DNA from: Pseudooceanicola spongiae
Lineage (GTDB): Bacteria; Pseudomonadota; Alphaproteobacteria; Rhodobacterales; Rhodobacteraceae
Assembly: GCF_014899185.1 (NCBI RefSeq)
Contig: NZ_CP045201.1
Coordinates: forward strand, 124,001-188,000
Length of the DNA: 64,000 nt
Direction: 5' to 3'
Every line of letters starts with the position of its first letter. The first letter of the stretch is position 1. The position numbers were made by a program, and so were the translations under genes. Shown here piece by piece: positions 17,799 to 25,865 of the stretch. The notes below the pieces were generated by a model. The model worked only from the letters and a program-made list of their open reading frames with translations, ran no database searches and had not been told where the DNA came from.

Positions 17799-19766
17799 AT
17801 GATCAAACGCATTTCAACAGCTCTTGCGCTGGTGGTCGGCCTTGCCTTCGCCACACTGGCCCCGGTCGCGCGCGCTCAGGACGCCAGCATTCAGCCGATC
17901 CTGCAAGCCAATGCCGCGCTGATCGTCGAAAGCTCCCGCGTGACCATTCAGCCCGCGATTGATGCCGTCGCCGCCTCTGGCCTGGCGCAGGCGCCCTTCG
18001 TGCTGGTGACCTGGGCCGACCGCGACATGTGGCAGCGCAAAGCCGACGGGCTGTTCTTCAAGGCGGTCAAGAACGCCAAGCAATATGACCTGATCGATTT
18101 TGACACCGGCGCTGTCGTCGCCACCGTCGACAAGGACGCCATCGACCAGCTGAAACCGAACTCCGGCATCCGCGCCGTGATCGCCGTCGCTCTGGTGAAA
18201 TTCCAGCTGACCGACCCCAACCCCGCCAAACGCGCCGAGGCGCTCGACGCGATTGAGCGCAACGGCGAGCAAAGCCACCTCGCCCCCCTGCGCGACTCCA
18301 TTGCCTCCGAGACGGACCCGGGCCTGAAGGCGCGCAAGGAACACCTGGAAACCCTGCTGACCATCCGCTTCGATGCCGACACCGCCACCCGCATCGCCGC
18401 CATCGAAAAGGTCGCGGGCGACACCGGCGTCGATGTCCGCGCCACGCTGAACCCGCTGGTCGCCACCACGCTGAAGGCCGCGAAAACCCTCCCCGACGCC
18501 AAGAACGTCGCGCGCCAGATCAAGCCCGGCTCCGAGATCCTCTCGCGCGAGGCCGCCTATCAGCTGCTGGTCGCCGAGGGCCTTGCGCCGCGCCTGCTCA
18601 ACGACCGCGATCTGCGCGACACCCTGACCGCCAATATCGTCGATGGCGCTGTCGGCGGCGTGCCCGTGGCCGAGCTCGGCACCAATGCCGCCCGCAACCG
18701 CGCCTATGACGCGCTGGTCGCCGCCGGCACCGCCGAGGCCGCCGCCACCACGGACGAGATTGACGAGATCATCGATGACTTCACCTTCTACGAGACCTAC
18801 TCCGAACCCAATTCCGAGGTGACGCAGGCTGCCAACGCGGCCCTGCACAAATCCGCCCTCAAGGTCGGACTGATGCAGTTCATCGACCTCTGTCTCGACG
18901 CGCTCTCGCTTGGTTCGATCTACTTCCTTGCTGCCATCGGCCTCGCCATCACCTTCGGCGTCATGGGCGTGATCAACATGGCGCATGGCGAATTCATCAT
19001 GATGGGCGCCTATACCGGCTATGTGGTTCAGCAAATCATCCCCAATTACACCGTCTCGATCATCGTCGCGATCCCGCTGGCCTTCGCCGTCACCTTCGCC
19101 GCTGGCGTCGCGATGGAGCGTCTGGTGATCCGCTGGCTCTACTCCCGCCCGCTGGAAACCCTGCTCGCCACCTTCGGCATCTCGATCGCGCTGCAACAGC
19201 TCGCCAAGAACATCTTCGGCACCCAGGCCCGCCCGCTGACCTCGCCCGCCTGGCTGGATGGAGGTCTGGTGATCAACGATGTCGTCGGCATCTCCTATAT
19301 CCGCATCGCCATCTTCGTGCTGGCGCTGATCTTCCTCTGCCTGTTCCTCTTCATCATGAAGAAGACCCGCCTCGGGCTTGAAACCCGCGCCGTGACGCAA
19401 AACCCCAAGATGGCCGCCTCGATGGGCATCAACCCCGAATACGTCAACATGCTGACCTTCGGCCTCGGCTCCGGCATTGCCGGCATCGCCGGCGTCGCCA
19501 TCGGCCTCTACGCCAAGGTCACGTCAGAGCTCGGCCAGGACTACATCGTGCAGTCCTTCATGACCGTGGTGGTCGGCGGCGTCGGCAATATCTGGGGCAC
19601 GCTGTTCGGCGCCCTGATGATCGGCTCGCTGCAAAAGGGCATCGAGTGGTTCAACCCCTCCAACACCCTCGCCGCCCAAACCTACATGATCATCTTCATC
19701 ATCATTTTCATCCAGTTCCGCCCAAGGGGCATCATCGCCCTCAAGGGCCGCGCCGCGGGAGATTGA
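17799..19766 (+). CDS. urtB: Urea ABC transporter permease subunit UrtB
   Basis: UrtB is one of the two membrane-spanning subunits of the urea importer. It has 655 residues from the ATG at 17799, the first codon giving a proper signal sequence (MIKRISTALALVVGLAF..ARAQD). UrtB proteins carry an extra N-terminal periplasmic domain of ~300 residues before the LivH-like permease part, and this one does. The permease part starts near GLMQFIDLCLDALSLGSIYF and shows about eight helices, including GVMGVINMAHGEFIMMGAY and GGVGNIWGTLFGALMIG. Confidence 0.95.
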   Translation: MIKRISTALALVVGLAFATLAPVARAQDASIQPILQANAALIVESSRVTIQPAIDAVAASGLAQAPFVLVTWADRDMWQRKADGLFFKAVKNAKQYDLIDFDTGAVVATVDKDAIDQLKPNSGIRAVIAVALVKFQLTDPNPAKRAEALDAIERNGEQSHLAPLRDSIASETDPGLKARKEHLETLLTIRFDADTATRIAAIEKVAGDTGVDVRATLNPLVATTLKAAKTLPDAKNVARQIKPGSEILSREAAYQLLVAEGLAPRLLNDRDLRDTLTANIVDGAVGGVPVAELGTNAARNRAYDALVAAGTAEAAATTDEIDEIIDDFTFYETYSEPNSEVTQAANAALHKSALKVGLMQFIDLCLDALSLGSIYFLAAIGLAITFGVMGVINMAHGEFIMMGAYTGYVVQQIIPNYTVSIIVAIPLAFAVTFAAGVAMERLVIRWLYSRPLETLLATFGISIALQQLAKNIFGTQARPLTSPAWLDGGLVINDVVGISYIRIAIFVLALIFLCLFLFIMKKTRLGLETRAVTQNPKMAASMGINPEYVNMLTFGLGSGIAGIAGVAIGLYAKVTSELGQDYIVQSFMTVVVGGVGNIWGTLFGALMIGSLQKGIEWFNPSNTLAAQTYMIIFIIIFIQFRPRGIIALKGRAAGD

Positions 19767-19855
19767 CACCATGTTCCCCTACAAACGCCCCGCCAACCTC
19801 GACCGCCCCCGCTCACCGTCATCGACGGCGGCCGGGACCGTACGGAGCCGCGCCC

Positions 19856-20026
19856 ATGATGATGTACCCCGCCGCCTTCACTCTGACCCTGCTGCCCCCG
19901 GCTTACCTCAACAAGCCGGTCAAAAGTTTCCCTGTTGAAAATATCCCGGGGGGAGTCAGCGCCGCTGACGGGGGGCAGCGCCCCCCCGCCGTCGCCCCCA
20001 AAGACGCCGAAGGCCCCATGCCATGA
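19856..20026 (+). CDS. Candidate small protein between urtB and urtC
   Basis: This is a 56-codon frame starting with three consecutive ATG codons (MMMYPAAFTLTLLPPAYLNK). Its stop TGA overlaps the urtC start in an ATGA arrangement. The first ~22 codons have the strong third-position GC bias of neighbouring genes; the second half runs through a copy of the dispersed intergenic repeat and loses that bias. No function or clear ribosome site is visible. It may be a remnant or an accidental frame. Confidence 0.25.
   Translation: MMMYPAAFTLTLLPPAYLNKPVKSFPVENIPGGVSAADGGQRPPAVAPKDAEGPMP
19927..19992. repeat. Dispersed intergenic repeat, family B copy 1
   Basis: The core TTTCCCTGTTG-AAAATATCC-CGGGG is followed by an inverted GTCAGCGCCGCTGAC hairpin and a GGGGGGCAGCGCCCCCC hairpin. 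A second family B core, in both orientations, lies after urtE. The copy interrupts the otherwise contiguous urtB-urtC junction. Confidence 0.65.
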
Positions 20027-21252
20027 GACGCAGCTTCATCGCCCGCAACCCATCGATCCTGGTGTTCCTTGCCTGCCTTGCACTCTTCACCCTCGCCATC
20101 ACCCTGATGAGCGAGGCCACCGGCGCAGGCCTGATCTCCACCTCCTTCGTCAAGACGCTAGGCAAGACGCTCTGCCTCTGCCTCGTCGCCGTGGCGATGG
20201 ATATCGTCTGGGGCTACTGCGGCATCCTCTCGCTCGGCCACTTCGCCTTCTTTGGCCTTGGCGGCTACATGGTCGGCATGTGGCTGATGTACGCCCGCAC
20301 CGAGATCATCGTCGCAGGCTCCCTCGCCAATTCTCCCATTCCCCCGACCCCGGGCGAGATCACGGACGCCATCGGCTCCCAGATCTTTGGTGTCGTCGGC
20401 TCCTCGGACTTTCCGCCGATCTGGTATTTCGCCCATAGCTTCTGGGCGCAGATGGCGCTGGTGGTGATCGTGCCCGGCATCCTGGCCCTCGTCTTCGGCT
20501 GGCTCGCCTTCCGCTCCCGCGTCACCGGCGTCTACCTCTCGATCCTGACGCAAGCCATGACGCTGGCGCTCTCGCTCTATCTTTTCCAGAACGAATCCGG
20601 CCTGCGCGGCAACAACGGCCTGTCGGGCCTGCAGAACCTTCCCGGCGTCAAGGCGGGGCAGGACGACATCTCGATGTGGTTCTTCTGGGGCTCGGCCTTT
20701 GCGCTGGCCCTCGGCTACCTGGTCTGCGCCTGGGTCGTCTCGGGCAAGTTCGGCTCGGTCGTGCGCGGTATCCGCGATGACGAAGCGCGCGTGCGCTTCC
20801 TCGGCTACTCGGTCGAGGGCTACAAGCTGTTCATCTTCACCTTCACGGCGATCATCGCCGCCATCGCCGGCGCGCTCTACTACCCACAGGCCGGCATCAT
20901 CAACCCCGGCGAGGTCGCGCCGATCGCCTCGATCTACCTCGCCGTCTGGGTCGCCATCGGCGGGCGCGGCCGCCTCTACGGCGCCGTCATCGGCGCGGCG
21001 CTGGTCAGCCTCGTTTCCACATGGTTCACCGGCGGCGGCGTGCCCTCGATCCCGCTGGGCTTTTACACCATCGACTGGGTCGACTGGTGGCTGGTGCTGC
21101 TCGGCCTGTCGTTCGTGCTGGTCACGCTGTTCGCCCCCAAGGGCATCGGCGGGCTGGTCGACCTGATCACCGACCGCATCGCCCCCAACCGTCACGGCGC
21201 AGACTACGGCCCCGACAAGGGTGCCCTGCGCGAAGGGGAGGGCCGCAAGTAA
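20023..21252 (+). CDS. urtC: Urea ABC transporter permease subunit UrtC
   Basis: UrtC is the second transmembrane subunit of the urea importer, LivM-like. It has 409 residues with about ten hydrophobic segments, beginning at LVFLACLALFTLAITLM. Family stretches include MDIVWGYCGILSLGHFAFFG and GEVAPIASIYLAVWVAIGGR. The start at 20023 follows a 256-base gap that contains the family B repeat. Its stop overlaps the urtD start (TAATG). The C-terminal tail after DLITDRIAPN is soluble and charged. Confidence 0.95.
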   Translation: MRRSFIARNPSILVFLACLALFTLAITLMSEATGAGLISTSFVKTLGKTLCLCLVAVAMDIVWGYCGILSLGHFAFFGLGGYMVGMWLMYARTEIIVAGSLANSPIPPTPGEITDAIGSQIFGVVGSSDFPPIWYFAHSFWAQMALVVIVPGILALVFGWLAFRSRVTGVYLSILTQAMTLALSLYLFQNESGLRGNNGLSGLQNLPGVKAGQDDISMWFFWGSAFALALGYLVCAWVVSGKFGSVVRGIRDDEARVRFLGYSVEGYKLFIFTFTAIIAAIAGALYYPQAGIINPGEVAPIASIYLAVWVAIGGRGRLYGAVIGAALVSLVSTWFTGGGVPSIPLGFYTIDWVDWWLVLLGLSFVLVTLFAPKGIGGLVDLITDRIAPNRHGADYGPDKGALREGEGRK

Positions 21253-21992
21253 TGCCCACACTGCTCGAAGTTTCCGGCGTTTCCGTCACGTTCGACGGCT
21301 ACAAGGCCATCCGCAACCTGTCCTTCCAGATCGGCGAGTCCGAGATGCGCGCCATCATCGGCCCGAACGGTGCGGGCAAGACCACCTTCATGGACATCGT
21401 CACCGGCAAGACCAAACCCGACGAGGGCCGCGTCATCTGGGGCGAGAAATCCATCAACCTGCTCAAGATGAACGAAGCCAGGATCGCCCAGGCTGGCATC
21501 GGCCGCAAATTCCAGCGCCCCACGGTGTTCGAGGATCAGACCGTCCACGCCAACCTGCTGATGGCGCTGAAGAACCCGCGCGCCTCCTTCTCCTGCCTGT
21601 TCTACAAACCCTCCTTCAAGGATCTCGGCCGCGTCGAACAGCTCGCCTCCGAGGTCGGACTTTCCGACGCGCTGATGCGCACCTCTGGGGAGCTCAGCCA
21701 CGGCCAGAAGCAATGGCTCGAAATCGGCATGCTGCTGGCGCAGGAACCCCGCCTTCTGCTGGTTGATGAACCTGCCGCCGGCATGACCTTGGCCGAGCGT
21801 GAACACACCACCGACCTGCTGAAAGAGGCCGCAAAGACCCGCGCCGTCGTCGTCGTCGAACACGATATGGAGTTCGTCCGCCGGCTGGAGTGCAAGGTCA
21901 CGGTGCTGCACGAGGGCTCGGTGCTGGCCGAAGGCTCACTCGATCACGTCACCGCCAATCCCAAAGTCATCGAAGTTTATCTGGGGCGCTGA
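21252..21992 (+). CDS. urtD: Urea ABC transporter ATP-binding protein UrtD
   Basis: UrtD is one of two ATPases that power urea import. It has 246 residues. The Walker A is GPNGAGKT (37-44), the signature is LSHGQKQWLEIG, the Walker B is LLLVDEPAAGM, and the switch His lies in VVVEHDMEF. The His-Gly signature variant (SHGQ) is usual for UrtD. The ATG overlaps the last base of urtC. The frame is open further upstream inside urtC, but only this start gives the family N-terminus. Confidence 0.96.
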   Translation: MPTLLEVSGVSVTFDGYKAIRNLSFQIGESEMRAIIGPNGAGKTTFMDIVTGKTKPDEGRVIWGEKSINLLKMNEARIAQAGIGRKFQRPTVFEDQTVHANLLMALKNPRASFSCLFYKPSFKDLGRVEQLASEVGLSDALMRTSGELSHGQKQWLEIGMLLAQEPRLLLVDEPAAGMTLAEREHTTDLLKEAAKTRAVVVVEHDMEFVRRLECKVTVLHEGSVLAEGSLDHVTANPKVIEVYLGR

Positions 21993-21995
21993 GAA

Positions 21996-22691
21996 ATGCT
22001 GAATGTCCAAGGCCTTACCCTGCACTACGGCCAAAGCCAGATCCTCAACGGGATCGACCTGCAGGCCCATACCGGCCAAGTCACCTGCATCATGGGCACC
22101 AACGGGGTCGGCAAGACGTCGCTGCTCAAGGCGATCTCCGGCACCCACCCCCGCTCTGGCGGCAGCATGAGCCTCGACGGCGAAGACCTCGGCAAACTCC
22201 CCGCCCATGTCCTGGCGCACAAAGGCATCGGCTACGTGCCGCAAGGCCGGATGATCTTCCCGCTGCTGACGGTCGAGGAGAACATGCAAACCGCCTACGC
22301 CTGCCTACCACGTTCTGAGCATGTCATCCCCGACGAGATCTACGAGCTGTTCCCGATCCTGAAGGAATTCCTGCACCGCCGCGGCGGCGACCTCTCGGGC
22401 GGTCAGCAACAGCAACTGGCCTTCGCCCGCGCGATCATTACGAAACCAAAACTGCTGCTGCTGGACGAACCGACAGAAGGTATCCAGCCCAACATCATCC
22501 AGCAGATTGGCCGGGTCATCGAATACCTGCGGGACAAAGGCGACATGGCCATCGTGCTGGTCGAGCAGTATTTCGAGTTCGCCTATACCCTCGCCGACCG
22601 CTTCTACGTCATGCGCCGCGGTTCAGTCACGGCGTCGGGCACCAAGGAGGACATCACCAAGGATGCCCTGATGGCCGAAGTCTCGGTTTGA
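21996..22691 (+). CDS. urtE: Urea ABC transporter ATP-binding protein UrtE
   Basis: UrtE is the second ATPase of the urea importer, LivF-like. It has 231 residues. The Walker A is GTNGVGKT, the signature is LSGGQQQQLAFARA, and the Walker B is LLLLDEPTEGI followed by QPNIIQQIG, typical of UrtE. The gene starts three bases after urtD and closes the operon. No urease genes lie downstream in the window. Confidence 0.96.
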   Translation: MLNVQGLTLHYGQSQILNGIDLQAHTGQVTCIMGTNGVGKTSLLKAISGTHPRSGGSMSLDGEDLGKLPAHVLAHKGIGYVPQGRMIFPLLTVEENMQTAYACLPRSEHVIPDEIYELFPILKEFLHRRGGDLSGGQQQQLAFARAIITKPKLLLLDEPTEGIQPNIIQQIGRVIEYLRDKGDMAIVLVEQYFEFAYTLADRFYVMRRGSVTASGTKEDITKDALMAEVSV

Positions 22692-22700
22692 GCCAAGTCA

Positions 22701-22815
22701 GGGGGCTCTGCCCCCTCTGACGCCTGCGGCGCCATTCACCCCCGGGATATTTCCGACAGGGAAATCATGCAGGGCGGCCCCTCGTTTCCCTGTTGCAAAT
22801 ATCCCCGCCGGAGGC
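22701..22815. repeat. Dispersed intergenic repeat cluster after urtE, family B
   Basis: A GGGGGC-TCT-GCCCCC hairpin (22701-22715) is followed by a reverse-oriented family B core (GGGATATTTCC-GACAGGGAAA, near 22744-22763). A forward core (TTTCCCTGTTGCAAATATCC, near 22785-22804) comes next. The convergent ends of urtE and dtd flank it, so it may also serve as a transcription stop. Confidence 0.65.
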
Positions 22816-22840
22816 TCGCCTCAGAGAGGCGATATTAGTC

Positions 22841-23278
22841 TCAAACCTCAAGTGAGATGGTGATCGGCCCGTCGTTGATCAGAGACACCTTCATATCGGC
22901 GCCGAATTCTCCGGTTTCCACGGCTATTCCCTGAGCGGCCAGCGCGAGGGTGAAATGCTCATAGAGCATGCGGCCCTCGTCCGGTGCGGCGGCGGCTGAA
23001 AAGCCGGGCCGGTTGCCGCGGCTGGTGTCTGCGGCCAGCGTGAACTGGCTGACCACCAGTGCGCTGCCGCCGATATCGAGGATCGAGCGGTTCATCTTGC
23101 CTTCACCGTCGTCGAAGATCCGGAGTCGCGCTATTTTGGTGGCCAGCTTGTCGGCATTGGCTGTGGTGTCGCCCTGCATGGCACAGACCAGCACCATGAG
23201 GCCGGGCCCGCATTGCCCGATGACGTCGCCTGCCACGCGCACCTGCGCCTCGCTCACCCTTTGCAAAATCGCCCGCAT
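22841..23278 (-). CDS. dtd: D-aminoacyl-tRNA deacylase
   Basis: DTD removes D-amino acids (and glycine from tRNA-Ala) from mischarged tRNAs. The protein has 145 residues, the standard length, starting [15 protein letters not shown]. The SQFTLAAD motif holds the catalytic-site SQxxL, and the C-terminal NDGPITI corresponds to the family's Gly-Pro motif that enforces chirality. It is the last gene of a minus-strand run that begins at 25637, but its function is unrelated to its upstream neighbours. Confidence 0.95.
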   Translation of the reverse strand: MRAILQRVSEAQVRVAGDVIGQCGPGLMVLVCAMQGDTTANADKLATKIARLRIFDDGEGKMNRSILDIGGSALVVSQFTLAADTSRGNRPGFSAAAAPDEGRMLYEHFTLALAAQGIAVETGEFGADMKVSLINDGPITISLEV

Positions 23279-23299
23279 GTCTTTACCTCTTGGGTCTGC

Positions 23300-24517
23300 T
23301 CAGCGCCTCGGCACCGATTGTGCCGTTGTCTCGCCCAGACCGGTGGCATGGGATTTGGCCTGCGACAGGGCATCGCGCAAGTCCGCCTCCATTTTCCTGA
23401 GGTCGGCTTCGGCGGCGGCGCGGCGGGCCTTGCCCTGATCGGCGATCGCCAGGCTTTCGCGGATCGCGCCAATCAGATCGTCGTTCGCCTGCTTTACGGC
23501 CTCGATGTCGAAGACGCCACGCTCGTTCTCTTCGCGCACCACGCGGTTGGTCTGGCGCAGCTGTGCCGCATTGCCCTTCAGCAGGTCATTGGTCAGGTCA
23601 TTGGCGGCGCGCACCGCATCCGCCGCCTCGGCGCTGCGCCGGATCGTGATGGTCTGCGCCAGCTGGCTTTCCCAGAGCGGCACGGTATTGACGAGGGTCG
23701 AGTTGATCTTGGTCACCAGCGTTTTGTCGTTTTCCTGCACCAGCCGGATCGAGGGCAGGGACTGCATCGTCACCTGCCGCGTCAGTTTCAGATCATGCAC
23801 CCGACGTTCCAGATCGTCTCTTGCGCTTCGCATGTCGCGCAGGTCCTGCGCCGCCTTCATCTGGGCATCGTCCCCGGGCGCGGCCTGCATTGCCCGTTCC
23901 AGCGCCGGGATTTCCTGCTTGTCGAGCTGCCAGAGCCGCTGCGTGCCCGCCGCGATATAGAGGCCGAGTTCGTCATAGAACCCCAGCGTCTTTTCATAGA
24001 GCAGGTCGAGCGCCTTGATATCCTTCAGCAGCCGATGCTCGTGCCCCAGCAGGTCATCGGTGATACGGTCGATCTGGGTCTGGATATCTTCGAACCGCGC
24101 GGTGAAGCGGGCGAAGGGCGCGGCGCGTCCGGTGACACGTTCCCAGAGCGAGCGGTCGCGGCGCACGTCGAGCTCGCTGACGGCAAAGCCGCGCAGGGTG
24201 CTGACGATCTCGCGCAGGCTGTCACCGGCGGGGCCGACGTCCTTGGTGCGCACATCCGACAGCATCGCCTGGCTGATCTGCTGCAATTCGCCCTGCGCGG
24301 CGGCCCCAAAGCCGACGATGGACTGGCTGCTGGTCATGTCGATCTGCGCCATGCGGGCGCGGATCTCGTCGCTCAGCGGGCTGTCATCGTCGTCAAAGGC
24401 CGCCTCTTCGCCGGGGTCGAGGCCCAGTTCGGGCGAGGGTTCGGGCAATTCCAAAGCCGTCACCTCTTCGACCAGCTTTTGCGATTGTTTCGCCTTGGTT
24501 CGCACATCCTGGGACAT
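23300..24517 (-). CDS. TelA-family toxic anion resistance protein
   Basis: The protein has 405 residues and belongs to the TelA/KlaA family, named for tellurite resistance determinants though the real function is unclear. It is almost entirely helical, with long coiled-coil segments. Family stretches are FARFTARFEDIQTQIDRI, LLYEKTLGFYDELGLYI and TVPLWESQLAQTITIRR. No membrane segment is visible. It follows the xpaC gene by six bases, and the TelA-XpaC pairing recurs in many bacteria, suggesting a shared envelope or stress role. Confidence 0.9.
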   Translation of the reverse strand: MSQDVRTKAKQSQKLVEEVTALELPEPSPELGLDPGEEAAFDDDDSPLSDEIRARMAQIDMTSSQSIVGFGAAAQGELQQISQAMLSDVRTKDVGPAGDSLREIVSTLRGFAVSELDVRRDRSLWERVTGRAAPFARFTARFEDIQTQIDRITDDLLGHEHRLLKDIKALDLLYEKTLGFYDELGLYIAAGTQRLWQLDKQEIPALERAMQAAPGDDAQMKAAQDLRDMRSARDDLERRVHDLKLTRQVTMQSLPSIRLVQENDKTLVTKINSTLVNTVPLWESQLAQTITIRRSAEAADAVRAANDLTNDLLKGNAAQLRQTNRVVREENERGVFDIEAVKQANDDLIGAIRESLAIADQGKARRAAAEADLRKMEADLRDALSQAKSHATGLGETTAQSVPRR

Positions 24518-24523
24518 GTCAGC

Positions 24524-25399
24524 TCACTCCGTTTCTGCGGGATGGGTCGGCGTGACGCCATCGCGTTGCAAACGCTCTCGCAGCACCTCGATCTCGATGC
24601 TCATATCCGTGGCGTCATCCTGTAACATCTGTTGTGTGCGGGCGGTAAAATTCTGTTCCAGATCATCCAGAAGCGCCTCATATGTGCGCCGTGCCCCGAC
24701 CTCGCCGTGGCGGGCATAATGGGCGGCGAACTTCTCCGAGGCGTCCTGCGCGCCCTGCAGGTAAACCCCGAGGTAGCGCCGCGCCTGGGGCAGATCGCGC
24801 GGGTCATCCTCGACCTCGGCAATCATCTCGCGGGCGCTGTGTTCAAAGGCGGCGACGCGGCTGTTCAGGGACCGGTCGTGCAGCGCTGCAATGGCGGTGC
24901 GGATGCCCGACAGATGCTCTTCGGCGCGCTCGACCACACGGGCGACACGGTCATGCTGATGGGCATCGACCCCCTCGCCAAAGCGATCGCGCAGCGGATC
25001 AAGGCCAAAGGCCACGGCGTGCAGCGCCCCGGCAACCAGCGCATAGATCACCGCGCCCCCCGCCGTCTGGCCATGTGCCAGCGCGCCAAAGGCGGTGCCG
25101 AGCGCGATCATCGCGCTGCCCAGCATCTTGCGCGGCAGGGCAGGTCGGCGGGCGGTCTTGCGCCCCAGAAACGCCTGCTCGGCCGCCAGCCCCTCACGCG
25201 TCATCAGCGCCGCGCCCCACCACAGGGCCGCGCCGCCAAGGCCAAAGGCCAACCCTGCGGGCGGGGCAAAGAGCGAGGTCACCGCCAGCAGCACCGACGG
25301 CAGGTAGAGCGTGTTCACCCGCGCCCCGCCCGGCGCCACAACAGCGCGGGGGCCGCCGCGTTTGCCCAAGGGGCCCGCGTTGCTCTGCCGATCCATCAT
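24524..25399 (-). CDS. XpaC-family (5-bromo-4-chloroindolyl phosphate hydrolysis) membrane protein
   Basis: The protein has 291 residues. Hydrophobic segments lie around residues 30-65 (LYLPSVLLAVTSLFAPPAG) and 95-130 (MLGSAMIALGTAFGALAHG), followed by a long soluble helical domain. This matches XpaC, named for an enzyme-assay phenotype in Bacillus but not shown to be a phosphatase. It lies between a small two-helix membrane protein and TelA on one transcript. A membrane platform for TelA is a reasonable inference, unproven. Confidence 0.82.
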   Translation of the reverse strand: MMDRQSNAGPLGKRGGPRAVVAPGGARVNTLYLPSVLLAVTSLFAPPAGLAFGLGGAALWWGAALMTREGLAAEQAFLGRKTARRPALPRKMLGSAMIALGTAFGALAHGQTAGGAVIYALVAGALHAVAFGLDPLRDRFGEGVDAHQHDRVARVVERAEEHLSGIRTAIAALHDRSLNSRVAAFEHSAREMIAEVEDDPRDLPQARRYLGVYLQGAQDASEKFAAHYARHGEVGARRTYEALLDDLEQNFTARTQQMLQDDATDMSIEIEVLRERLQRDGVTPTHPAETE

Positions 25400-25421
25400 T
25401 GCCGAAGGTCCTTTCCGCCGC

Positions 25422-25637
25422 TCATGCGCCCATCAGTCCCGAGGCGACGCCGAACATCACCGCGATCAGCAAGCCATAGGCGACTTTCTGCGATGTCGTG
25501 CTGCGCAGCTGTGTCGGCAGGCGCTGGCCAGAGGTCAGCCGCCGCCGGTCCGCCGCCCCGCCAATCGCCGCCATCAGCGTCGCGGCGAGGGCCACAACGC
25601 CGCCCAAAATCAACAGAACAAAGATCACGCGTGCCAT
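25422..25637 (-). CDS. Small membrane protein, two helices
   Basis: The protein has 71 residues with predicted helices at the N-terminus (VIFVLLILGGVVALAATLM) and C-terminus (VAYGLLIAVMFGVASGL), joined by a basic loop. I do not recognise a named family. A good ribosome site (GGAGG, seven bases away) precedes the ATG. It lies 22 bases upstream of xpaC in the same orientation and is probably the first gene of the xpaC-telA-dtd transcript. Confidence 0.75.
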   Translation of the reverse strand: MARVIFVLLILGGVVALAATLMAAIGGAADRRRLTSGQRLPTQLRSTTSQKVAYGLLIAVMFGVASGLMGA

Positions 25638-25865
25638 GTCAGGGCCTCCAGCTGCCTAAGGAACACTTAAGAAGCCGGGGACGGCTTTCCTAGTGGTGTC
25701 CCGCGATAGGGCCGCCCGGCCCGCGCGCCCCCTGCCAACACTAGAGCAGGCAGCCGCACTGGCAAGGCGTATGGCAAAAGGCACCGCCCGCGCGCAGCAG
25801 GGCGATGCCTTTCGTCAAACGTCGATGGCCGCTGACAGCCGACAGCCTTCAGCAAACCGATGCGC

